Source: JAKQDH01 sp029558835
GTDB lineage: Bacteria; Planctomycetota; Phycisphaerae; UBA1845
Direction: 5' to 3'
NCBI GenBank assembly: GCA_035356615.1
Contig: DAOQSN010000006.1
Span: forward strand, 62,001 to 126,000
Length of the DNA stretch: 64,000 nt
In this document: positions 52,201 to 58,902 of the stretch, piece after piece
Layout of the letters: every line of letters starts with the position of its first letter
Numbering within the stretch: the first letter of the stretch is position 1
Translations under genes and position numbers: made by a program
The notes under the pieces: generated by a model
The model's input: only the letters and a program-made list of their open reading frames with translations
Database searches by the model: none
What the model was told of the DNA's origin: nothing

Positions 52201-52433
52201 AGGAACGGTCCCATCTCGCAGAAGCCGTGGCAGCCCGTGATCCGCAGGGCCACCTTCTCCACCAGGTTCGCTTCGATCAGGTACTTCTTCACGGCCCGCA
52301 GCAGGCTGTTGGCCCCGCTGGCCTGACAGGCGGTACCGGCGCAAACGACGATCCGCGGTCTGCGGTCATCGACGTCGCGCACCAGCAGGGCCCGCAAACG
52401 CTTCAGTTCCTCGATCGAGCACAGCCTTTCCAT
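49260..52433 (-). CDS. Fusion: NuoF/HydB-like NADH subunit and GltD-like FAD/NAD(P)H oxidoreductase
   Basis: 1057 residues from ATG 52433 (MERLCSIEEL); a GTG at 52496 is in frame. Residues about 25-80: NuoE-like 2Fe-2S (VVCAGTACQASG, ITGCHGFC). About 150-540: NuoF with FMN/NADH sites GRGGAGFPTGLKWEML and CNADEGDPGAYMDRSILEGN, GAGAFVCGEETALI, 4Fe-4S ESCGKCFTCRKGTQRM. About 550-640: Fe-S domain of GltD/NfnB (APCQAACPIDTEAWRYV, CGRVCSHPCESRCRSG). About 655-1010: GltD FAD GSGPAGLTAAHY and NAD(P)H GGGDSAVDAAG sites. It should connect NADH, FAD and Fe-S centres. The NuoF-GltD fusion is the heart of the operon. Confidence 0.93.
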   Translation of the reverse strand: MERLCSIEELKRLRALLVRDVDDRRPRIVVCAGTACQASGANSLLRAVKKYLIEANLVEKVALRITGCHGFCEMGPFLLTEPQNAFYARVALEDVPRLVQAVLADAYVEDLLYRDPVTGEKFRRCDDIPFFKNQQRTLLEMNRKIDPIRVYDYITHGGYQALEEVLSRRNREWVVEEVKRSALRGRGGAGFPTGLKWEMLARQPKDRGKFLVCNADEGDPGAYMDRSILEGNPHSIIEGMLIGAFGVSATQGVVYVRNEYPLAIKHLTIALRQAHDLGLLGNDILGTGFAFDIKIVRGAGAFVCGEETALIRSIEGKMGEPRQRPPFPVQKGINGKPTAINNVETWANVPLLFRMGAAKFAEMGTKGNGGCKVFSLVGKIKNTGLVEVPMGTTLGEVVHNIGGGPPGKAKIKAVQTGGPSGGCIPASRFDLPIDYDSLAQAGSIMGSGGMIVMDENTCMVDVAKYFMNFLKDESCGKCFTCRKGTQRMYEILDDISKGQATLEHLDLLEELALAVKDTTMCGLGQTASNPVLSTLRYFREEYEEHVYEKKCRAFVCKDLVGAPCQAACPIDTEAWRYVAHVARGEYEQAYQAIREANPFPSVCGRVCSHPCESRCRSGTAGKQPIAIRALKRFVTDRVDPSVYRPRRTKAVQPGGPRVAIIGSGPAGLTAAHYLSLAGYASTVFEADAQPGGMLVSGIPAYRLPRDTLGKEIKSLLDENVTLKCNTALGRDITIDELLNDGYRAVFLAIGAHKSRALNLKGEDVPGVFPAIEFLKSFNLRGQKQARGRVGVIGGGDSAVDAAGVALRQEGVDSVTIFYRRTRDEMPAQKKDIDSVLEEGVKLETLMTPVRILTDKGRLAGIECVRNRLGEVDAGGRRKPVPIPGTEHVFLLDTLIVTIGDVPAIEFMNSMGIEVTDWGTVKMDPATLATSRAGVFAGGDVVTGPNTVVQAIAAGKKAATMIGRYLRGEDLKQPGVPLLPEVYVEPVQLDDDALAEANRVEPPVVAPAARRRDFNEVELSLSVEDATREARRCLRCDLEFTQPKEDAVPAQATAGVTA

Positions 52434-52492
52434 CACGCCACCCTTGTCAATTGCCTGGACACCATGCCCCGAATTCCCCACGCCGCCGGCAT

Positions 52493-53347
52493 TCACACGC
52501 CGCTGCCGTTGAGGTCCAGCATGTGCCCCTTACAGCCTCGGCGCGAGCAGATCTGCACGACCCCCCCCGCGCGCACGATCATGGACACCATCGGGGCGCG
52601 ACACTGCGGCAGCGGACACAGGGAGGCGCCCTTCAGCACCGCATGGCAATGCGGGCAGAAGAAATCCACGACCGCGTCCGTGCGGATGCCGAACTCCGAC
52701 TCCACCGTGAAACTCCCGTACAACGCCGAAAGCCGCAGCCACCCGTGCTCCCCCTCGGTCGCCACCGTCACCTTGATGGACGGCGAGCCGTCGATGGGGT
52801 GGTGCGGGTCCATCAGGCTGTGGTTGCACCGCGGACAGCTCACCGTCAGCACGAAGTCACGCAGGTCGGCCTTCAATTCGGCGTCGTCAAGCCCCGCGCG
52901 CGTCTTGTCGAGGATGGACTTCACCCGCGAAGTGCGCACGTTGGAAAAGTAGTGCCCGTCCATGACCACGACCGGTCCCAGAGCACACGCTCCCAGGCAG
53001 TTCACCGTCTCCAGCGTGAACTCCCGGTCCGGCGTCGTCTCGCCCGGTTGCACTTGCAGTTGCCGAGCAAACTCCTTCTCGACCTGCGGGGCCCCGCGCA
53101 CGTGACAGGCCGTGCCCTGGCACACCAGACACAGGTGCTTGCCCCGCGGCTTGAGGCTGAACGACCGGTAGAACGTGGCCACGCTGTACACGTCCACCGC
53201 GGAACGACCGGTGCGCTCGGCCACCAGCTTGAGGGCCTCGGCCGGCAGGTAGCTGTACTTGGTCTGGATTTCCTCCAGGACCGAGATCAGCCCGTCTCCC
53301 TGGTCCCGATGCTTGTCAATGATGCTCAGGACTTCCTCTTTCTTCAT
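52493..53347 (-). CDS. NuoE-like 2Fe-2S subunit with C-terminal zinc-ribbon-like tail
   Basis: 284 residues from ATG 53347 with GGAG upstream. Residues 1-150: thioredoxin-like [2Fe-2S] NuoE/HydA fold (VLSIIDKHRDQGDGLISVLE, YSVATFYRSF, QGTACHVRGAPQ, VNCLGACALGPVVVMDG); cluster cysteines about 76, 81, 117 and 121. The C-terminal ~115 residues add eight cysteines in pairs (CPRC, CPHC, CPLPQC, CSRRGC) separated by beta segments, resembling two to three zinc ribbons, which ordinary NuoE proteins (about 160 residues) lack. It may overlap the next gene's GTG by a few bases. Confidence 0.88.
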   Translation of the reverse strand: MKKEEVLSIIDKHRDQGDGLISVLEEIQTKYSYLPAEALKLVAERTGRSAVDVYSVATFYRSFSLKPRGKHLCLVCQGTACHVRGAPQVEKEFARQLQVQPGETTPDREFTLETVNCLGACALGPVVVMDGHYFSNVRTSRVKSILDKTRAGLDDAELKADLRDFVLTVSCPRCNHSLMDPHHPIDGSPSIKVTVATEGEHGWLRLSALYGSFTVESEFGIRTDAVVDFFCPHCHAVLKGASLCPLPQCRAPMVSMIVRAGGVVQICSRRGCKGHMLDLNGSGV

Positions 53348-53412
53348 GCGCAAGCTCCGTGCACGCAGGCCGGCATTCCGCAGAACGAGCCGGCGGCGCT
53401 AACCCTCTCCGG

Positions 53413-53712
53413 CTACTCGTAATCCTCGCAGTGCCAGACGCCCCCCGCGGGCTTGGGGTGCACGCACGTGTGCCGGTGCTCGCAGTTCAGGCACAGCCCG
53501 GCCAGCCCCGACACGTCCCCCACCACCGCCGCCGCGGCCAGCACCGGTGCGGTCACTGGCCGCCTCCCGTCAGGGTCCAGCGGCGGCGCCTCGTAATCAT
53601 CAAACAACTCGCAGAACAGCGCCGGTCCTCGTTGGGCCCGGTAGAAGCAGTTGGGCCGGTTGTTGCATGTGAAGCAAAGGCCCCCTACCTGCGTGCTCTC
53701 GGGCATGATCAT
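53413..53712 (-). CDS. Small protein with two identical Cys4 modules
   Basis: 99 residues; AGGAG precedes the ATG. Two copies of the same Cys pattern: Cys13/16/22/34 and Cys74/77/83/95, both C-x2-C-x5-C-x11-C, with conserved GLC-x2-C-x2-R and CE/D-x-Y-E flanks. The middle (about 42-70) is Ala/Pro/Val-rich. The pattern suits a zinc or iron-sulfur site in each copy. It is 65 bp upstream of the NuoE-like gene and begins the redox operon, so a role in cofactor handling or as an additional electron carrier is possible, but nothing decides it. Confidence 0.75.
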   Translation of the reverse strand: MIMPESTQVGGLCFTCNNRPNCFYRAQRGPALFCELFDDYEAPPLDPDGRRPVTAPVLAAAAVVGDVSGLAGLCLNCEHRHTCVHPKPAGGVWHCEDYE

Positions 53713-54161
53713 TGCCGGTCTCCTGTGCGATGAGCGTTGCGGCCCGGTGGTGATGCCACCCGCACGGGTGAACCACTTGGCCGAGAGGCAGCAATGTCAT
53801 CCGGCATGCCGCAAACAAACTCGGATGTGAGGGCTCGATTCTGGCCTTGGGGAGAGGTGCCGCCGTCGAGCTAACTCATTTCTCCGCAATAGGTTGCGCC
53901 GACAGGCGTCCCAGCATGCGATTGCAGCGGAGCACAACGCCGACCCCATGTTCTGGGACGAGAACCGGGGAGGTTTGAACCACTGGAGAGAATCGCCCCG
54001 CCCACAAGCCGACATCGGGCCCGATGCAGAAGTAGCGTCGGCCCCCTGCACGTGTTTAGCGCCTTCGGCGTTGTGGGTGCCCTGCTTTCCCGCGACCGCG
54101 GGTAAGCATGCCTCCGCGTGCCGCAGCACCTGTCCACCCCCGCCTGCGCAAGGGCGTGATC
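53713..54161. other. Spacer between the redox operon and the NtrC-type regulator, with repeat
   Basis: No gene is seen. It contains family A copy 7 (about 54048-54150, listed separately). A clear sigma-54 promoter for the operon could not be found on the minus strand. Confidence 0.5.
54048..54150 (-). repeat. MITE-like palindromic element, family A copy 7
   Basis: GCACGTGTTTAGCG, GTGGGTGCCCTGCTTTCCCG, CGACCGCGGGTAAGCATGCC and CCACCCCCGCC. It is shorter than other copies and ends just before the stop of the response-regulator gene (54162). Confidence 0.7.
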
Positions 54162-55511
54162 TTAGCTCGCCTCGCCTTCGTACTGCTTCAGCTTCTCACG
54201 CAGGGTCTTGCGATCAATGCCGAGCAGCTCCGCCGCCTGCGTCTTGTTGCCCGAGACGCTGGCCAGGACGTTGCGGATGTGTTCGGCTTCCACCTCAGCC
54301 AGCGTCCGGTGCAACCCCGCGTCGCGCCCGACGGAGAAACGCATGGGCGGCGGCAGGTCACGCACGTCGATGACGTTCGTTTCCGTCATCACCACGACCC
54401 GCTGAACGGCGTTCTCCAGTTCTCGGACGTTCCCCGGCCAGTGGTAGCTCGCCAGTACCCGCAGGGCGTCATCCGTGAATTGCGGGACCGGGCGGCCCAA
54501 CTCCTCCGCGAACTTCTTCCCGAAGTGGGCGACCAGCAGCAGCACGTCGTTCTCCCGCTCCCGCAGCGGCGGCATCGTGATGGTCAGCACGTTGAGGCGG
54601 AAGAACAGGTCGTCCCGGAACACGCCGTTCTTGACCAGCACGCGCAGGTCCTTGTTCGTGGCGGCCACCACCCGCACGTCCACGGTCCGCGGGCGCGCGG
54701 ACCCCACCATGTAGATCTCGCCGTTCTCCAGCACGCGAAGCAGTTTCGCCTGCATGGCCAGGCTCGTGTCACTGATTTCGTCCAGGAAGATCGTCCCACC
54801 GTCGGCCGTCTGAAAGAACCCCGCCCGCGACTCGGTGGCCCCGGTGAAGGCCCCCTTGACGTGTCCGAACAACTCGCTTTCCAGCAGGTTCTCCGGAATG
54901 GACCCGCAATTGATGGGCACAAACGGGGCGGCCGCCCGCGGGCTGCCGTAATGGATGGCCCGGGCGGCAAGTTCCTTTCCCGTACCGCTCTCGCCGGCGA
55001 TCAGCACGGTGGCCGGCACGGCCGCCGCTTTGCGGATCGCCTGAAACACGCCGCGCATCGCCTTTGATTCGCCGATGAACCCGGCCAGCGTGAGCGGCTG
55101 CTCCGAGCCGTTCTGGGCGTTGCGCCGCGCCCGCAGCACGTGCAGGATGCGCTGCACGGCCCCGAGCAGTTCCTCATCCGTGAACGGCTTGGTGATGTAG
55201 TCCTGCACGCCCAGCTTGACGGCCGTAACCGCCCCCTGGATTGTCGGATAGCCGGTGATCATCATCACCTCGGTGTCCTTGAGGTTCTCCCGCACGTGTC
55301 GGGTGAGCTCCAGGCCGCTGACGTGCGGCATCTTCAGATCGGTGATCACCAAGTCGATCTGCGTGTCGCTCAGCAGACGGATGGCCTCTTCGGCGCCCGG
55401 CGCCGTGAACACCTGGTAGCCGGCGTCCAGCAGGTTACGCCGGAGCAACTCCAGCGTGTCGGGAGCGTCGTCGACCACCAGGATCCGTTCCTTGTCAGCC
55501 GCGCTCACCAT
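54162..55511 (-). CDS. NtrC-family sigma-54 response regulator
   Basis: 449 residues from ATG 55511 (MVSAADKERILVVDDA), overlapping the kinase gene by 17 bp. REC domain 1-125 with ILVVDDAPDT, LVITDLKMPHVSG (phospho-Asp) and KPFTDEE. AAA+ domain about 140-370: Walker A IAGESGTGKELAAR, GAFTGA loop, Walker B IFLDEIS, WPGNVRELENAVQRV. C-terminal Fis-type HTH (TQAAELLGIDRKTLREKLKQ). Position upstream of the redox operon, on the same strand and separated by a 449-bp spacer, suggests it may control that operon. Confidence 0.95.
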   Translation of the reverse strand: MVSAADKERILVVDDAPDTLELLRRNLLDAGYQVFTAPGAEEAIRLLSDTQIDLVITDLKMPHVSGLELTRHVRENLKDTEVMMITGYPTIQGAVTAVKLGVQDYITKPFTDEELLGAVQRILHVLRARRNAQNGSEQPLTLAGFIGESKAMRGVFQAIRKAAAVPATVLIAGESGTGKELAARAIHYGSPRAAAPFVPINCGSIPENLLESELFGHVKGAFTGATESRAGFFQTADGGTIFLDEISDTSLAMQAKLLRVLENGEIYMVGSARPRTVDVRVVAATNKDLRVLVKNGVFRDDLFFRLNVLTITMPPLRERENDVLLLVAHFGKKFAEELGRPVPQFTDDALRVLASYHWPGNVRELENAVQRVVVMTETNVIDVRDLPPPMRFSVGRDAGLHRTLAEVEAEHIRNVLASVSGNKTQAAELLGIDRKTLREKLKQYEGEAS

Positions 55512-57264
55512 CCTGCGTAGCCTCCTGAACCGCGGGCGATCCGCTCGTCGGCAGGCGGACCTCGAACCGCGCCCCTTGCCCGGGTCGGCTCTGCACGTCG
55601 ATCGAACCGCCGTGCAACGACACGATCCCATGCACCACGGGCAGCCCCAGGCCCGTACCCTCGCCCGCTTCCTTGGTCGTGAAGAACGGCAGGAAGATCT
55701 TCCCCATGACGTCCTCAGTCATCCCCGTTCCTGTGTCCTGCACGATAAGTGCCACCGTGGAGCCCTCCCCACGCGTGGCCACCGTCAGCGTGCCCCCGCT
55801 GGGCATGGCCTGCAGCGCGTTGACCACGAGGTTGACCAGCACCTGCTTGAGTTGGGCCGCGTCCGCGTTGATCTCCGGCACGTCCGGGGCCAGGTCCCGT
55901 ACCACCTGCGTGCCTCCCTTCGCGCAGCGGGCCTCCAGGAAGTACAAGGCCTCCTCTACAACTTGGTTCAGCTTCACCTGAGCCTTCCTGGCCGGCATTC
56001 GCCGTCCGAAGACCATCAGCTTCTTGATCACCTCCCGCGCGTAAAGCGACCCCGTGATGATCTTCTCCAGGTCCTGAGCTGCCGACTCCGGCAGCCCGGG
56101 GCACTTCCGCGCCAGTTGGGCGAAGCCCAGGATGGCGCCCAGCGGCTCGTTCAGCTCGTGGGCAACCCCGGCCGAGAGCTGTCCGATCGTCGCCAGCCGG
56201 TCCGCGTGAATCAACTGTAACTGCAATGCCGACCGCTCCTGGGCGGCCTCCCGACGATCCACGATCAGGGCCACCTCGCGGGCCACCGCGGTAAGCAGCT
56301 TCTTCTCCTCCGGCAGGAACGCCCCGGCGGCGAACTCCGGCCGACCCTCCAGGTAGGCCACTTCCACCGCGCCCCGGCGGCGTCCGCCCACCACGATCTC
56401 CGCCGTCTGCCGGTACACGCTCTGCCGGAAATCCGCCGAGGCATACGCGGCCCCGTCCAGGACGATCCTGGCCGCCGCGATCTCCGGGTACTGCCATGCC
56501 GGCGGCAGAAGACACACGATGCGCTGGATCGTCTCCGCCAGGCTTTCGCCGGCCTGTTCCGCCGCTTGCGCGATGCCGTACAGGCACGTCAGTTCCTTCA
56601 CCCGTTCCCGTAAAGCACACTGGGCACGCCAGTCCGCCAGCGCCAGCCCCACCGTCTGCGCGACCTCTTCGAACAACTCCACGTCCTCCCGGGTGAACCG
56701 ATGGGGCGACTCGCTCTTGAAGTGCGCCAGGCCGATCGTGCCCTCATCCACCACGAAGCGGCACACCGCCAGGGAGCGATAGTGCCCTCCCACGCACAGG
56801 CTCTTCGGCTCTGCGGCCGTTCCAGGCGTTTCTGCCAGGGCGGTACGTTCCCAGGCATCCGCGGTCCAGAAGCTCCCGCCGGCGGTGAAGAACGGCTGCG
56901 TGGCGTCGAACCGGCGCGTGGCCACGTCTCGGCACAAGCGCTCCAGGTCCGCGGGCTCGGTCGTCACCGGGATCAGGATACCCTCCGGCGCGCGAACCCA
57001 GTGCGCCAGTTCGAGCCGAGCGCCGGGTTCCGGGCGGCGCGCCGCCACCCACCGGTACGGCAAACCGGTCTCGCCGAGCCGAATCTCCACGGCATCGCAA
57101 TCGAGCCAGCGCATCAGCAGCTTCGAGGTTTCGTGCAGGAAATCGGTCCGGGACAATCCCCGGCTGGCGCAGTGCAGCACAGCCCCCGACAGCCCGGCGC
57201 TGTGCGCGGGCCGGCCGGAGCGCTCGCTCGGCCGAGCCGGAACGTCCCTCCCCGCATCGCCCAT
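55495..57264 (-). CDS. Sensor histidine kinase with two GAF-like domains
   Basis: 589 residues. GAF-like domains at about 30-205 (DFLHETSKLLMRWLDCDAVE, HYRSLAVCRFVVDEGTIGLA) and 215-345 (LTCLYGIAQAAEQAGESLAE, AVEVAYLEGRPEFAAGAFLP). HisKA with phospho-His in AGVAHELNEPLGAILGFAQL (about 365). HATPase N box LVNLVVNALQAMPSGG, G1 QDTGTGM, G2 FFTTKEAGEGTGLGLPVVHG. No membrane helix is evident. Partner of the overlapping NtrC-type regulator. Cytosolic GAF kinases of this type often sense redox or small ligands. Confidence 0.94.
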   Translation of the reverse strand: MGDAGRDVPARPSERSGRPAHSAGLSGAVLHCASRGLSRTDFLHETSKLLMRWLDCDAVEIRLGETGLPYRWVAARRPEPGARLELAHWVRAPEGILIPVTTEPADLERLCRDVATRRFDATQPFFTAGGSFWTADAWERTALAETPGTAAEPKSLCVGGHYRSLAVCRFVVDEGTIGLAHFKSESPHRFTREDVELFEEVAQTVGLALADWRAQCALRERVKELTCLYGIAQAAEQAGESLAETIQRIVCLLPPAWQYPEIAAARIVLDGAAYASADFRQSVYRQTAEIVVGGRRRGAVEVAYLEGRPEFAAGAFLPEEKKLLTAVAREVALIVDRREAAQERSALQLQLIHADRLATIGQLSAGVAHELNEPLGAILGFAQLARKCPGLPESAAQDLEKIITGSLYAREVIKKLMVFGRRMPARKAQVKLNQVVEEALYFLEARCAKGGTQVVRDLAPDVPEINADAAQLKQVLVNLVVNALQAMPSGGTLTVATRGEGSTVALIVQDTGTGMTEDVMGKIFLPFFTTKEAGEGTGLGLPVVHGIVSLHGGSIDVQSRPGQGARFEVRLPTSGSPAVQEATQDGERG

Positions 57265-57296
57265 CTGCCCATCTCCACCCCAGCACGCCGCCCCGC

Positions 57297-57325
57297 ATCA
57301 TAGGTTAAACTGGGGCGTTGTTCCA
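57297..57325 (-). promoter_or_regulatory. Possible sigma-70 promoter for the histidine kinase gene
   Basis: Minus strand: TGGAAC (57320-57325), 17 bp, TATGAT (57297-57302), about 30 bases before the predicted start at 57264. The -10 is good and the -35 weak. Confidence 0.35.
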
Positions 57326-57530
57326 CCGGCGGGTGGACTCGCGACGGCCGGTGCTCCGCCAGCCACCGGCAGACGTTCGCTGGACACCCACCCCGAGCGC
57401 CAACGCAAAAAGAATCGGGACGAGAAGCACCGCGTACCCCTCGTCCCGTTGATCTTTGTCACCGATCGGCGCGGTCTGCCGATGGCCGATCACCTGCGTT
57501 GCGAGCCCATCTCAGACCCGCGTCGCGTTG

Positions 57531-58184
57531 TTACCGGCGGCGCCGAATGACCAGCACACCCAGAGCGAGCAGCATCAGCGATGCCGGCTCCGGGACGTTG
57601 TACACGTTGCCACCGGCGTCCGTGACCGTGATGCCAACGCGATTGGGAACCGTAATGGTCATGTCGTCAACCCAGAGCTGCTGGCCCGCAGTGCCATAAG
57701 TCCTGAAGTCGATCACCAGCTCATGGCGCGGATCATAGCCCGGATCCTCTGCGACGAATGTCCAAGTCCAATCCAGGTTGCTCCACCCCTCGGAGCTGTA
57801 GGTGTTGTTACCCCCGGCCGAGCCGGCGTAGTTCTCGATACCGTCCCGGGTGTAGTGCCCCCAGATGCGTCCGGAGGGATACCCGCTGGCCGGGTCATAT
57901 ACCCAGAAGTCGGCCGAAATCACATCGTTCGTTTCCAGGCCGGTGATATGAGCAAGATACGCGTAAGCGTTACCGCCGGTCTGAGCATCGAGCTTGGTAA
58001 GCTGCAAACTGTGCTCCAGTTCATGTACGGGGCTGGTCACGTTCGCCGCGGAGAGCGTATTAGGCTGATACTGCCCCAGAATCGTACCGCCATCTTCCCA
58101 ACCGTAGTGAACCACATAGTCCGCATTGGCGCTGCTCGTCACGACGAACAAGCCGGCCACCGCAAGCGCGAGACACCACTTCAT
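57531..58184 (-). CDS. PEP-CTERM sorting domain protein
   Basis: 217 residues from ATG 58184 with AAGGAGGAG upstream. Signal peptide ALAVAGLFVVTSSANA. Beta-rich secreted domain of the jelly-roll type (YVVHYGWEDGGTILGQYQPN, DVISADFWVYDPASGYPSGR, HELVIDFRTYGTAGQQLWVD). C-terminal VPEPASLMLLALGVLVIRRRR contains the VPEP motif, membrane helix and basic tail of the PEP-CTERM signal, processed by exosortase. No exosortase gene is in the window. A carbohydrate-binding role is only a guess from the jelly-roll look. Confidence 0.88.
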   Translation of the reverse strand: MKWCLALAVAGLFVVTSSANADYVVHYGWEDGGTILGQYQPNTLSAANVTSPVHELEHSLQLTKLDAQTGGNAYAYLAHITGLETNDVISADFWVYDPASGYPSGRIWGHYTRDGIENYAGSAGGNNTYSSEGWSNLDWTWTFVAEDPGYDPRHELVIDFRTYGTAGQQLWVDDMTITVPNRVGITVTDAGGNVYNVPEPASLMLLALGVLVIRRRR

Positions 58185-58902
58185 CTCAACTCCTCCTTCA
58201 GCAAGATGTTCCCGAGGCAAGTGAATCCCTGCCCAATTCCCTCTCCAAACCCCCGTGCCGCCGCTCCTTGCCGGGACACCGGCCTCAGCGGACACCGAGC
58301 CTTGGACCCGCCTGTACCCAAACCCCTCGCCCTGTCGGAACCGAATCAGGCAGGTGTGCGTGAGACTGCCTCATCCGGAGCCGATCGAGCGGGACGCTCA
58401 ACCTCAGTCTGCCACTCCCAGCGGACGCAAACGACGCACCCTGACCCTGCTACCGCGTCTCCACTCCCGCGGACCACCGCGCCGGTGCCCGCCCCCTTCG
58501 CGTCGGACGAACCCACTCCGACCGCAACGTACGGGCGGGCCAGCAGCGTCGCGTGAACAACACCGCAAGCGCTCACCGTCATGAATGTCTCGTTGACGAT
58601 TGCTGTCTGCTCGCACACCGGCAACTCAGGACCCGGGCGCTGTAAACCAGGCACGTCCGGGACCACATGCCGACCTCGCCTGGGCGAGCGGTACAGCACC
58701 TGAGTCTATACTCCTTCCACGAAGACGCTGTCAACCGGGCGTTAACTTCCTGCAAACTCTGCTCTTGTGAGCGGGCCGCCGAACCGGGGGCGCCGATCCC
58801 CCGTCAGCCAGAGGGGCGACCGATGTGCCGCCGGCTCGTCAGATCAGCCGGCGGACACGCTACCGACGCCGTATCCCGAGTCTCCGCCAGGCGCCTGCGT
58901 GC
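58185..58902. other. Long spacer
   Basis: About 720 bp without a convincing gene. A minus-strand sigma-70-like promoter at 58705-58734 points into this spacer; a GTG-initiated frame (58346-58699) begins at its predicted transcription start, but the composition is not persuasive. Confidence 0.5.
58705..58734 (-). promoter_or_regulatory. Sigma-70-type promoter in the long spacer
   Basis: Minus strand: TTGACA (58729-58734), 18 bp, TATAGA (58705-58710). The match is good at both hexamers. The next firm gene downstream on that strand starts 500 bp away (58184). Confidence 0.5.

Noticed and set aside
46976..53712. NAD-reducing hydrogenase or complex I operon
   Set aside because: No NiFe or H-cluster catalytic subunit and no membrane subunits; the operon instead has GltD and GOGAT FMN domains.
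53713..53900. Sigma-54 promoter for the redox operon
   Set aside because: Several GC-rich words resemble half of the motif, but none has GG-N10-GC spacing on the minus strand.
58346..58699. 117-codon minus-strand frame in the long spacer
   Set aside because: It begins with GTG almost at the predicted transcription start and has no ribosome site; codon use does not look coding.
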